Of a stretch of 64,000 nucleotides of DNA, positions 36,391-45,225 are shown piece by piece. The notes under the pieces were generated by a model. That model saw only the letters and a list, made by a program, of their open reading frames with translations, was not told the DNA's origin and made no database searches. Within the stretch, counting starts at the first letter, position 1, and every line of letters starts with the position of its first letter. This DNA comes from Oricola indica (GTDB lineage: Bacteria > Pseudomonadota > Alphaproteobacteria > Rhizobiales > Rhizobiaceae), in assembly GCF_019966595.1 (NCBI RefSeq), contig NZ_JAINFJ010000004.1, forward strand, positions 1 to 64,000, given 5' to 3'. The position numbers were made by a program, and so were the translations under genes.

Positions 36391-36792
36391 TCAGCCGATC
36401 GACACGTCGCGGCCGGCCGACCGGATAGAGACGGAGAAACCGGCCATCAGATCGACCGCCGCCATCACCATCAAGAGGAAGAACACCGAGGTCGCCGCGC
36501 CGGAGACCACCAGGAATTCCACCAGGAAGGCGACGAACACGAAGGTCGACAGAAGGTGGTCGATCACCGAGGCGTTCGACGTGCGGGTCGATTTGAGGAT
36601 CTCGAAGAACATGAAGACAAGGCCGGCGAGGATAAGCGCCTCGCCGAGATCCATCCGCCAAACGCCACCGGACAGCATGGTCACCGACAGGATCTGGCTC
36701 GACCACGGATCGCCGCCCGAAAAGCCGGCGAGACCGGCGATTACGAGATTGTAGAGAATGAAGGGCACGATCATCAAAGGAATGTGCGACAC
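36391..36792 (-). CDS. Four-span membrane protein of unknown function
   Basis: A 133-residue, very hydrophobic protein with about four predicted spans: MIVPFILYNLVIAGLAG, ALILAGLVFMFFEIL, LLSTFVFVAFLVEFLVV and VFFLLMVMAAVDLMAGF. A conserved-looking KSTRTSNASVIDH segment sits between spans two and three. I recognise no named family. It is downstream of the carbonic anhydrase gene on the same strand, about 90 bases away, so cotranscription is possible. Confidence 0.78.
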   Translation of the reverse strand: MSHIPLMIVPFILYNLVIAGLAGFSGGDPWSSQILSVTMLSGGVWRMDLGEALILAGLVFMFFEILKSTRTSNASVIDHLLSTFVFVAFLVEFLVVSGAATSVFFLLMVMAAVDLMAGFSVSIRSAGRDVSIG

Positions 36793-36881
36793 CGGAAACC
36801 CCTTTCCTGGCTTTGTCCCGTCGCGCCGTTCCTAGAGCGTTTCCGGTCCAAAGGGAATTGCCCGCGCGAATTCCTTCGATG

Positions 36882-37601
36882 TCAGGTGTCGATGCGCAAT
36901 CCCGACTGCTCAAGCGCCGGTTCGAACGTATCGGCGTCCGGGTCGTAGACCCACAAGACCCCTTCGGAAATATCGAACCACGCACCGTGCAATGTCAGCC
37001 GTCCGTCGGCTTCGCGCTCGCGGATATAGGGGAAGCTCCGCAAGTTCTCGATCGATTTGCGCACAGACATGCACTCCACGGCCGTCTGCCGGGGATCGTG
37101 ATCGGAATGGACATGCGCCTCTTCGGCATGATCGGCATGCATGTGACGGATCGGATCATGTCCTTCCCCGCCGGCGACGCTTTCGATGGCATTGTCGAGC
37201 AGGCTGATCCAGTGGCCGATCGCATCGCCCTGATCGAGCATCTCGCGGCGCTCGTCCAGAGCCGCCGCAACGCCACCGCAGCGCCCGTGGCCCATCACCA
37301 CGATATGGCGGACACCGAGACTGACAACGGAAAACTCGATCGAGGCCACCGACGAGCGATAGCGCCCCTCCGCGTTATAGGGGGGAACGAGATTGGCGAC
37401 ATTGCGCAGGACGAAGATTTCGCCCGGCCCGGAATCGAAGATGATTTCCGGAGCGGCGCGCGAATCGCAACAGGCGATCACCAGCGCCTCCGGCTTCTGC
37501 CCGCTGGCGGCCAGTTCGCGATAATTGTCCGACCGTTTCCGGTAGGTGGAGTGCAGGAAGCCCTGGTAGCCGTCGAGCAGCTTTTGCGGAAATTTCGTCA
37601 T
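36882..37601 (-). CDS. Beta-class carbonic anhydrase
   Basis: A 239-residue enzyme interconverting CO2 and bicarbonate. Zinc ligands are Cys45 (ACCDSRAAP, with the Asp46-Arg48 dyad), His105 and Cys108 (VMGHGRCGG). FVLRNVANLVPPY is the usual beta-class segment. The C-terminal ADGRLTLHGAWFDISEGVLWVYD is also typical. It probably supplies bicarbonate to carboxylases such as pyruvate carboxylase, encoded at the other end of the window. The start ATG at 37601 gives the normal length. Confidence 0.95.
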   Translation of the reverse strand: MTKFPQKLLDGYQGFLHSTYRKRSDNYRELAASGQKPEALVIACCDSRAAPEIIFDSGPGEIFVLRNVANLVPPYNAEGRYRSSVASIEFSVVSLGVRHIVVMGHGRCGGVAAALDERREMLDQGDAIGHWISLLDNAIESVAGGEGHDPIRHMHADHAEEAHVHSDHDPRQTAVECMSVRKSIENLRSFPYIREREADGRLTLHGAWFDISEGVLWVYDPDADTFEPALEQSGLRIDT

Positions 37602-37657
37602 GAAATCGAATTAGCGCCGGATCGCAGGGCTTTCAAGTTGTTGCGGCGCACCAATCT

Positions 37658-38536
37658 TCATGCGCGGCGCGGCCGTGTCGCTAGCCGGCGCAGTTGCACC
37701 ATGGCCATCGGACGCGCGAAGCTGTCCCGGTCGGTTTCCAGCATCAGTTCGTCCGCCCCGCGCTTGCATGCCCGCGCGACGAGTTCGTAGACGGACGCGG
37801 TCGCCAGTTGCAGCGCCTTTTCCGGATCGCCTCCCTCGAGCAACCGCGCGAGGAACAGCGCGGCGGTCAGGTCGCCGGGCCCGTTCGGCGGGTTGTCGAT
37901 GTTGCGGTGCTCGGCGAGCACGGCCTTGCCGTCGCTCACCAGAAGGTTGCCGGTCCCGCCGGCCAGCATCGAATGAGCGCTGGTCACGAGAACATGGCGC
38001 GCCGCCAGTTCGGCGGCGGCGTAGATGATCTGCGAATTGTCGCCCGCCTGCGTGCCGGTCAGCCAGGCGAATTCGTAACGGTTGGGCGTGACGATATCGG
38101 CGGTCGAAAACAGCCGGTCGCGGATTTCCGATGCGACCGCTTCGGGCACATAGAGCCCGCCCCGATCTCCGATGACGGGATCGCAGACATGCAGGAGATC
38201 CGGATTGGCGCGGCGCGCGGCGGCGATGAAATCAGCGACCGGCAGGGCCTGTTCGGCCGCACCGAGATAGCCGGTGACCACCGCGCCGACTTCGCCGAGA
38301 TGCGGCGCGGCGGCGAGCGCCGCCATGAAATCGGCAAAGGTCGCGTTGTCGGGCACGATGCGCGGCGCGGGCCCGTGGCCGGGATGCCACGGTAGCGTCA
38401 CCGTCGGCACTGACCAGACAGGGAAACCGAGCGATTCAAGCGCGAAGACGATGGCGCGATTGCCGACGGAACCGCGCGCAACATGGCTCGAAATGGCGAC
38501 CACCGCGGGCCGCGAAGACCGTTGCGCCACACTCAT
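37658..38536 (-). CDS. pdxY: Pyridoxal kinase PdxY
   Basis: A 292-residue ribokinase-fold enzyme phosphorylating pyridoxal and related B6 vitamers. Landmarks are ISSHVARGSVGNRAIVFALE at the start, VVTGYLGAAEQ, CDPVIGDRGGLYVPE, TPNRYEFAWLTG and the catalytic anion-hole motif PPNGPGDLTAALFLARLL containing the base Asp. Length is normal. Its ATG overlaps the stop of the small membrane protein gene by four bases, so the two are translationally coupled. Confidence 0.94.
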   Translation of the reverse strand: MSVAQRSSRPAVVAISSHVARGSVGNRAIVFALESLGFPVWSVPTVTLPWHPGHGPAPRIVPDNATFADFMAALAAAPHLGEVGAVVTGYLGAAEQALPVADFIAAARRANPDLLHVCDPVIGDRGGLYVPEAVASEIRDRLFSTADIVTPNRYEFAWLTGTQAGDNSQIIYAAAELAARHVLVTSAHSMLAGGTGNLLVSDGKAVLAEHRNIDNPPNGPGDLTAALFLARLLEGGDPEKALQLATASVYELVARACKRGADELMLETDRDSFARPMAMVQLRRLATRPRRA

Positions 38537-38790
38537 CTCGAGAGATAGCCGACCAGCCAGATGGCGAGAACGACAAAGGCGATCAGGCCGAGCGCCCGGC
38601 CCGTCCGGCGGCCCCAGACCTCGACGGGATCGTTCGGATCGGCATCGTCGGCGGCCATGTGGGCACGCGCTCGATTGACCGTTCGCGCCAGGGTGGATTG
38701 CCCGAGCAGTTCCGAATCGACGGCGACGCGCTCAAGCGTTCTTTGCGCTTCTTCTTCTCTTTTTATGTCGTCGGGATGCTTGTTGGCCAT
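38533..38790 (-). CDS. Small C-tail-anchored protein of unknown function
   Basis: An 85-residue protein. The first 60 residues are highly charged and helical (DDIKREEEAQRTLERVAVD), and the last 20 form one membrane span (ALGLIAFVVLAIWLVGYLSR), so it is probably tail-anchored in the inner membrane. No family is recognised. It is the first gene of a pair with pdxY (four-base overlap) and divergent from the glutamate dehydrogenase gene. A vitamin B6 link is not supported beyond adjacency. Confidence 0.75.
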   Translation of the reverse strand: MANKHPDDIKREEEAQRTLERVAVDSELLGQSTLARTVNRARAHMAADDADPNDPVEVWGRRTGRALGLIAFVVLAIWLVGYLSR

Positions 38791-38971
38791 GGCGAACCGC
38801 CGATCCTTTGAAACCGAGCGGACACTATCGCGGGCCGCAATGCCCGGCAACCGGCGTGTTGCCGGAAGTCGGCGAGGACGAAAAAAGAAATGTGCTGCAA
38901 GCCGTAATCGCTTTGTTATGGTAGCGGCCCAAAAGAGCGGTACAGAGCCTTGAACCGGACGGGAGGGGACA

Positions 38972-41900
38972 ATGGCGAAGAACGCGAGCAAAGCGGTCGA
39001 GAAATATATCGGAGCCGTCATCGAGCATCTTGGCTCTCCCGATGACCGCATGAAGAAACTCGTCCACGCGCTGGTCTCGGAAGCGCATGAGGACGACCTT
39101 TCCCTTGTCGATCCCTCCTGTATGGCCAAGGCACTGGTTCACACAGCCGATGCGGTGGCGAATCACGCGCGCGGCGGATCGGTCGTCCGCGTCACGCCGG
39201 CCTGCGCGCCCAATTGCTGCGTCGTCTCCATCGTCAACGAGAACATGCCGTTCCTGTTCGATTCGGTGATGGGCGAAATCAACGACATGTCGCACCATGT
39301 CCGCCTCGTCGTGCATCCGATCTTCGATGTGAAGCACCACGGGCCGGAATTCGAGCTCATCGAACAGTCGCCCGCCGGCACGGCCGAGGAAGGCACGATC
39401 CGCACCAGTGTCATTCACGTCATGCTGGAAGACCTGACGGACGAAACGGCAAAGGCACTGCAGGAAAACCTGACATCCATCATCGGGCAGGTGAAGGCCG
39501 CCGTGCGCGACTGGCGCGCGATGCTGAAGCGCATGGACTCCGTGATGGAGGATCTGCAGACCCGGGTGCTTCCGGTCTCCCAGGCCGACGCCAACGAGGC
39601 GCTGGCCTTCCTCGAATGGCTGCGCGACGACAATTTCACCTTCCTCGGCATTCGCGAATACGATTATGTCGGCGGCGAAAAGAGCGGCCAGCTGGAACGC
39701 GCCGACATGGATGGCCTCGGCATCCTGTCCGATCCGACGGTTCGCGTTATGCGCCGCGGCGACGAACCGGTCACGACGACGCCGCAAATCCGGGAGTTTC
39801 TGAACTCCAGGGACATTCTCATCGTCGCGAAAGCCAACCTGAAATCCAAGGTGCACCGCCGCTCCTACATGGATTATGTCGGCATCAAGAAATACGACGA
39901 GGAAGGCAGGCTGTCGGGCGAGTTGCGCGTCGTCGGCCTGTTCACCTCGACCGCCTATACGCGGTCGGTGACGCGAATCCCCTATCTGCGTTCCAAGATC
40001 GACGGCGTCATGAAACGCTCGCATTTCGATCCCGACGGCCATTCCGGCAAGGCGCTGATGAATGTGCTGGAATCCTATCCGCGCGACGAGCTTTTCCAGA
40101 TCGACATCCCCACGCTGACCGACAATGTGCTCGCCATCGTCGCGCTGGCCGACCGACCGCGCGTGCGCGTCCTGTCGAGGATCGACCCGTTCGACCGCTT
40201 CGTCTCGGTGATCGTCTTCGTACCGCGCGACCGCTACAATTCCGAGGTCCGCGAGGAAATCGCCGATTATCTCGCCGACGCCTACAAGGGGCATGTCTCG
40301 GCCTACTATCCAGCCTTCCCCGAAGGATCGCTGGCGCGGGTTCATTTCATCATCGGCCGGCGCGAGGGCAAGACGCCGACACCGGTGCAGGCCAAGCTCG
40401 AAAGCGACATCGAGGCGATCACCCGCACCTGGGAGGATCATTTCCTCGAGGAACTGATGGCCGAGGGCATCAGCCCCGCGACGCGCGAATTGCGCGACGC
40501 GAATTTCCCCGAAACCTACCGGGACACGGTCCTGCCCGCCCAGGCTGTCCAGGACCTGCAGCGCATCGCCCGCCTGTCCGCGGCCAATCCGATCGATGTC
40601 GATTTCTTCCGCCCTACCGGCCAGTCGCACAAGGAAGTCGGCGTCCGCATCTATCACTACGGTTCGCCGGTGGCGCTGTCGGAGCGCGTGCCGCTTCTGG
40701 AGAACATGGGTTTCCGCGTCATCAGCGAACTGACCTACGCCATCGACGTCGCCGGCAAGCTCGGCAACGTCGTCTGGCTGCATGAAATGCAGATCGAAAG
40801 CCAGTCCGGCAAATCGGTGCCTCTCGACGACGACGGCGTGATCTTCGAGGATGCATTCCTGTCGGTGTGGAAGAACGAGAGCGACAACGATCCCTATAAC
40901 GGGCTCGTCCTCGCGACCGGGCTGACCTGCCGGCAGGTGACGGTGTTGCGCGCCTATGGACGCTATCTGCGTCAGGCCGGAACGCCTTACGGGCAGGCCT
41001 ATATGGCCGATGCGCTGATCCGCCATCCATTGCTCGCGCGGCAATTGCACGACCTGTTCCAGGCGATGTTCGACCCGGCCCGCGCCGCGGATCCCGGCGA
41101 GGATACCGAGGTTACGGCCAAGCACATCAAGGCCGCGATCGCCGATCAGCTCGCAGACGTGCCGTCGATCGACGACGACCGCATCCTGCGCTCCATCCTG
41201 ACGGTGATCGAGGCGACGCTGCGCACCAATTATTTCAGCCCCGGCGCGAACGGCGAAACCCGGACCTCGCTCGCCTTCAAGCTGGATTCGCGCGCCATTG
41301 CCGAGCTGCCGGATCCCAAACCCTACCGCGAGATTTTCGTCTTCGGCCCCGAGGTCGAAGGCGTCCATCTGCGTTTCGGGCCCGTTGCGCGCGGCGGCCT
41401 GCGCTGGTCGGACCGCGCCCAGGACTACCGCACCGAGGTGCTCGGCCTCGTCAAGGCGCAGCAGGTCAAGAACGCGGTGATCGTGCCGGTCGGCGCCAAG
41501 GGCGGCTTCTATCCGAAGCGCCTGCCCGCCGGCGGCAGCCGCGACGAGATCTTCGAGGCAGGTCGCGCCGCCTATATCACCTTCATCTCGACGCTGCTTT
41601 CCGTCACCGACAATCTCGAGGGCGACACCGTCGTGCCGCCGAAACTGATGGTGCGTCGCGACGGCGACGATCCCTATTTCGTCGTCGCCGCCGACAAGGG
41701 CACGGCGACATTCTCGGACACCGCCAATGCGATCTCGCAGGAAATGGGTTTCTGGCTGGACGACGCCTTCGCCTCGGGCGGTTCAGCCGGCTACGACCAC
41801 AAGAAGATGGGCATCACGGCGCGTGGCGCCTGGGAAGCGGTCAAACGGCATTTCCGCGAGATGGACAAGGACATCCAGTCCGAGCCCTTCACCGTCGTCG

Positions 41901-43783
41901 GTGTCGGAGACATGTCGGGCGACGTGTTCGGCAACGGCATGCTCCTGTCGGAGCAGATCCGCCTGATCGCCGCCTTCGACCACCGTGACATCTTCATCGA
42001 TCCCGATCCCGACCCCGCATCGAGTTTCGCGGAGCGGCAGCGCATGTTCGCGCTCGGCCGGTCAAGCTGGCAGGACTACGACACATCGAAACTCTCGAAG
42101 GGCGGCGGCATCTTCCCGCGCTCCCAGAAGTCGATCACGCTGTCGAAACAGGCCGCCGACGCGATCGGGCTGGACAAGACCAAGGCCTCGCCGAACGAGA
42201 TCATGACCGCGATCCTCAAGGCGGATGCCGAACTCCTGTGGTTCGGCGGCATCGGTACCTATGTCCGCGCCTCGGGCGAAAGCAATCTCGACGCCGGCGA
42301 CAAGGCCAATGACCCGATCCGCGTGACCGCGCGGGACGTCGGCGCCAAGGTCGTCGGCGAAGGCGCCAATCTTGGCATGACGCAGCGCGCGCGCATCGAA
42401 TACGGCCTGCATGGCGGCCGCTGCAACTCCGATGCAATCGACAACTCCGCCGGCGTCAACTCCTCCGACGTCGAGGTGAACATCAAGATCGCGCTCAAGC
42501 CCGCGATGGACGATGGCGACCTGCCGCGTCCGAAGCGCAACAAGCTGCTGGCGGAAATGACCGAGACGGTCGCCGCGCTGGTGCTGGAGAACAACTATCA
42601 CCAGACGCTCGCCATTTCTCTCGCCGAAAAGCGCGGCCTTTCGATCCTGTCGCTGCAACAGCGCCTGATGGAATATCTGGAGGAACGCGGCGCGCTCGAC
42701 CGCTCCGTAGAGTTCCTGCCCGAAAACGACGTGATCGCCGAACGCCAGAAATCGGGGCGCGGCCTGACCCGCGCCGAGATCGGCGTCCTGCTCTCCTATG
42801 CCAAGATCGTGCTCTTCGACGATCTCGTCAAAAGCCATCTGCCGGACGATCCCTATCTGCATGGCGATCTGATGGCCTATTTCCCGCCGCGCATGGTGAA
42901 GAACTTCGCCGGGCGGATCGAGAATCACAGGCTGCGGCGCGAGATCATCGCCACGCAACTCGCCAATGAGGCGATCAATCGCGGCGGCACGTCGCTGATC
43001 AGCCGTTTCGAGGATGCCACGGGCATGCTGCCGAGCGGCATCGTGCGCGCCCATGTCGCCGTGCGTGACGGCTACGGCTTTCCGCCGCTCTATGCCGCCG
43101 TTGACGCGCTCGACAACAAGATATCCGGCGAACGCCAGATTGCTATCTACGAGGAACTCGGAAACGCGCTGCGCCAGGCGACCGGGCATTTCATCAAGAC
43201 GGGTGAAAGCCATGCGCCGATCGAGGGGTCCGTCACCGCATTGCGCGACGCGACCAAGGTGCTGGAGCCGAAACTGCCTTCGGTGATGCCCGCCTATCTG
43301 GTCGACTGGGTCGGCGAACGCCAGCAGGCCATGAAGGATGCCGGGCTTTCCGACGCTGTGGCGCGGAAGATCGCGCTGATGCCGATCCTCGCCATGACGC
43401 CGGATATTCTCAGCGTCTCGCGGGTCTCCGGACGTTCCGTCCTCGATTCAGCCGATGCGATGTTCGCCGTGACCGAGATGTTCCGGATCGGTCGTCTCGA
43501 ACGGCTCGCCTACGACCTGTCGACCGACGACTATTTCGACGGGCTGGCGCAGAACCGGGCGCTCGACAATATCTACTCCGCGCGTATCTCGATCACCAAT
43601 GCGGCGCTCGCGGCCGCCGGCAAGAAGAAATCGGCGCGCGACGCGGTGGCCGAATGGCACGACACCAACGAGTTGCGCATCGCGCGCGTGCAGGACCGCA
43701 TCGGCGACATGACGACATCGGGCGGACTGACCGTTTCGCGCCTGACGGTCGCCGCCGGCCTTCTCGCGGATCTCGTTTCATGA
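38972..43783 (+). CDS. gdhB: NAD-specific glutamate dehydrogenase, large type
   Basis: A 1603-residue enzyme of the bacterial large NAD-GDH class. The long N-terminal part holds ACT-like regulatory regions (for example CCVVSIVNENMPFLFDSVMG). The catalytic region has the lysine motif PVGAKGGFYPKRLP near residue 843 and the downstream VGVGDMSGDVFGNGMLLS nucleotide-binding segment, then KVVGEGANLGMTQRARIEY. It oxidatively deaminates glutamate to 2-oxoglutarate, a catabolic role, and is usually allosterically controlled. GGGAGGGG precedes the ATG. A divergent promoter gap of about 180 bases separates it from the small membrane protein gene. Confidence 0.95.
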   Translation: MAKNASKAVEKYIGAVIEHLGSPDDRMKKLVHALVSEAHEDDLSLVDPSCMAKALVHTADAVANHARGGSVVRVTPACAPNCCVVSIVNENMPFLFDSVMGEINDMSHHVRLVVHPIFDVKHHGPEFELIEQSPAGTAEEGTIRTSVIHVMLEDLTDETAKALQENLTSIIGQVKAAVRDWRAMLKRMDSVMEDLQTRVLPVSQADANEALAFLEWLRDDNFTFLGIREYDYVGGEKSGQLERADMDGLGILSDPTVRVMRRGDEPVTTTPQIREFLNSRDILIVAKANLKSKVHRRSYMDYVGIKKYDEEGRLSGELRVVGLFTSTAYTRSVTRIPYLRSKIDGVMKRSHFDPDGHSGKALMNVLESYPRDELFQIDIPTLTDNVLAIVALADRPRVRVLSRIDPFDRFVSVIVFVPRDRYNSEVREEIADYLADAYKGHVSAYYPAFPEGSLARVHFIIGRREGKTPTPVQAKLESDIEAITRTWEDHFLEELMAEGISPATRELRDANFPETYRDTVLPAQAVQDLQRIARLSAANPIDVDFFRPTGQSHKEVGVRIYHYGSPVALSERVPLLENMGFRVISELTYAIDVAGKLGNVVWLHEMQIESQSGKSVPLDDDGVIFEDAFLSVWKNESDNDPYNGLVLATGLTCRQVTVLRAYGRYLRQAGTPYGQAYMADALIRHPLLARQLHDLFQAMFDPARAADPGEDTEVTAKHIKAAIADQLADVPSIDDDRILRSILTVIEATLRTNYFSPGANGETRTSLAFKLDSRAIAELPDPKPYREIFVFGPEVEGVHLRFGPVARGGLRWSDRAQDYRTEVLGLVKAQQVKNAVIVPVGAKGGFYPKRLPAGGSRDEIFEAGRAAYITFISTLLSVTDNLEGDTVVPPKLMVRRDGDDPYFVVAADKGTATFSDTANAISQEMGFWLDDAFASGGSAGYDHKKMGITARGAWEAVKRHFREMDKDIQSEPFTVVGVGDMSGDVFGNGMLLSEQIRLIAAFDHRDIFIDPDPDPASSFAERQRMFALGRSSWQDYDTSKLSKGGGIFPRSQKSITLSKQAADAIGLDKTKASPNEIMTAILKADAELLWFGGIGTYVRASGESNLDAGDKANDPIRVTARDVGAKVVGEGANLGMTQRARIEYGLHGGRCNSDAIDNSAGVNSSDVEVNIKIALKPAMDDGDLPRPKRNKLLAEMTETVAALVLENNYHQTLAISLAEKRGLSILSLQQRLMEYLEERGALDRSVEFLPENDVIAERQKSGRGLTRAEIGVLLSYAKIVLFDDLVKSHLPDDPYLHGDLMAYFPPRMVKNFAGRIENHRLRREIIATQLANEAINRGGTSLISRFEDATGMLPSGIVRAHVAVRDGYGFPPLYAAVDALDNKISGERQIAIYEELGNALRQATGHFIKTGESHAPIEGSVTALRDATKVLEPKLPSVMPAYLVDWVGERQQAMKDAGLSDAVARKIALMPILAMTPDILSVSRVSGRSVLDSADAMFAVTEMFRIGRLERLAYDLSTDDYFDGLAQNRALDNIYSARISITNAALAAAGKKKSARDAVAEWHDTNELRIARVQDRIGDMTTSGGLTVSRLTVAAGLLADLVS

Positions 43784-43802
43784 CGACAGGAGTTCGACGG
43801 CG

Positions 43803-45173
43803 ATGACCGTGCCGGTTTCCGATGACAAGCCGGCGGCAGCCTCGCCGTCCGTCTCCCGCAAGGGCATCCTCGGCTGGATGTTCTTCGACTGGGCGGCGCA
43901 ACCCTTCCACACCCTGGTCATCACCTTCGTCTTCGCGCCCTACTTCGCCGCGCAGGTCGCGCCCGACGCGACCCAGGGCCAGGCGATGTGGGGCTTCGCG
44001 GCAGGGCTGGGCGGGCTCTTCATCGCGGTCCTCTCGCCGATCCTCGGCGCGATCTCGGACGCGACCGGCCCCCGCAAGCCCTGGATCTTCGGCTTCTCGG
44101 TGCTCGCCGTGCTAGGCGTCTTCGCGCTTTGGTTCGTGCCGCCTGACGCGAGCCAATCGACGATTGTCCTCGGCCTCGCCGCCTTCGTGGTCGCCCTGAT
44201 CGGTTTTGAATTCGCCGCCGTCTTCAACAACGCGATGATGCCCGGCCTCGTCGACCGCGATAAACTCGGCGGATTGTCGGGCAATGCCTGGGCGCTCGGC
44301 TATGCGGGCGGCCTGATCTGCCTGATCGCCATGCTGCTTCTGATGGTCGCCGATCCGGTGACCGGCAAGACGCTGATCGGGCTGACCCCGATTTTCGGTC
44401 TGGACGCGACTCAACTCGAAGGCGACCGCGCCTCCGGCCCGCTGACCGCCATCTGGTACGTCATCTTCGTCATTCCGCTGTTCCTGTTCACCCCTGACGC
44501 GCCAAGGCGAGAACGCATCGCGGGCGCCGTGCGCGACGGGCTCGCGGACCTCTGGCGAACAGTCCGCAACATCTCGAAGGAAAAGAGCCTGTTCTCGTTT
44601 CTGGTGTCGAGCATGATCTACCGCGACGCCCTGAACGGCCTCTACACCTTCGGCGGCATCTACGCCGTCGGCGTGATCGGCTGGACGACACTGCAACTTG
44701 GCGTCTTCGGCATCCTGGCGAGCGTGACGGGCATCGGCGGCAGCATCCTGTCCGGCTGGGCGGACACCCGCATCGGCACCAAGACGGTGGTCATCGTGAA
44801 TATCCTCGTGCTGATCGCGGCCAGCGCGCTGGTCATCTCGATCACGGACACGCAAATCCTGTTCATGCCCGTCGCGGACGGGTCGAGCGCACCCGATATC
44901 GCCTTCTACCTGGCCGGCGCGCTGATCGGCGCGGCAGGCGGCGGGCTGCAGGCATCGTCACGGCCTCTTCTCGTCGACCAGACGACGCCGGACCGCATCG
45001 GCGAAGCCTTTGGCCTCTACGCGCTGTCCGGCCGCGCCACGGCCTTTCTCGCACCCTGGTCGATCGGCGTCGTCACCGTCGCCTTCGACAGCCAGCGGAT
45101 CGGCATAACGCCGATCCTCGTCCTGTTCGTTCTTGGAATGCTGCTGCTGATCCCGGTCCGCTCGCGGACCTGA
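43803..45173 (+). CDS. MFS transporter, UMF1/Atg22-like
   Basis: A 456-residue transporter with about twelve membrane spans. It opens GWMFFDWAAQPFHTLVITFVFAPYF, the signature I associate with the UMF1/Atg22-like branch of the major facilitator superfamily. A loop with GLTPIFGLDATQLEGDRASG lies between early spans, and GGGLQASSRPLLVDQTTPD near the C-terminal half is typical. Substrate unknown; fungal Atg22 exports amino acids from the vacuole. It follows gdh by 19 bases on the same strand, so coexpression with glutamate catabolism is likely and amino-acid traffic is a reasonable guess. Confidence 0.87.
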   Translation: MTVPVSDDKPAAASPSVSRKGILGWMFFDWAAQPFHTLVITFVFAPYFAAQVAPDATQGQAMWGFAAGLGGLFIAVLSPILGAISDATGPRKPWIFGFSVLAVLGVFALWFVPPDASQSTIVLGLAAFVVALIGFEFAAVFNNAMMPGLVDRDKLGGLSGNAWALGYAGGLICLIAMLLLMVADPVTGKTLIGLTPIFGLDATQLEGDRASGPLTAIWYVIFVIPLFLFTPDAPRRERIAGAVRDGLADLWRTVRNISKEKSLFSFLVSSMIYRDALNGLYTFGGIYAVGVIGWTTLQLGVFGILASVTGIGGSILSGWADTRIGTKTVVIVNILVLIAASALVISITDTQILFMPVADGSSAPDIAFYLAGALIGAAGGGLQASSRPLLVDQTTPDRIGEAFGLYALSGRATAFLAPWSIGVVTVAFDSQRIGITPILVLFVLGMLLLIPVRSRT

Positions 45174-45181
45174 CCGGCGCC

Positions 45182-45225
45182 AGCGCATTGCGATGCAGGT
45201 GTTTCAATCCAGACCTGAATTGCAC
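45182..45225. repeat. Palindromic intergenic repeat, copy C (half element)
   Basis: It matches the right half of copy B: GCGCATT, CGATGC, GTTTCAATCC, then GACC/ACCC and GAATTGCAC. It fills the gap between the convergent MFS and purH genes and touches the purH stop. Confidence 0.6.

Noticed and set aside
36833-36866. Another rhizobial-type intergenic repeat before the carbonic anhydrase gene end (AGAGCGTTTCCGG)
   Set aside because: It recalls a common rhizobial repeat, but only one copy is in the window and it does not align well with copies A-C.
38844-38865. Hairpin CCGGCAAC/GTTGCCGG upstream of gdh
   Set aside because: A perfect eight-base stem, but with no T-run and no clear relation to a start or stop; not enough to assign a role.
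38825-41368. 847-codon open frame on the minus strand
   Set aside because: It lies entirely antisense to the glutamate dehydrogenase gene, has no recognisable domain, and is a by-product of high GC content in the third codon position.
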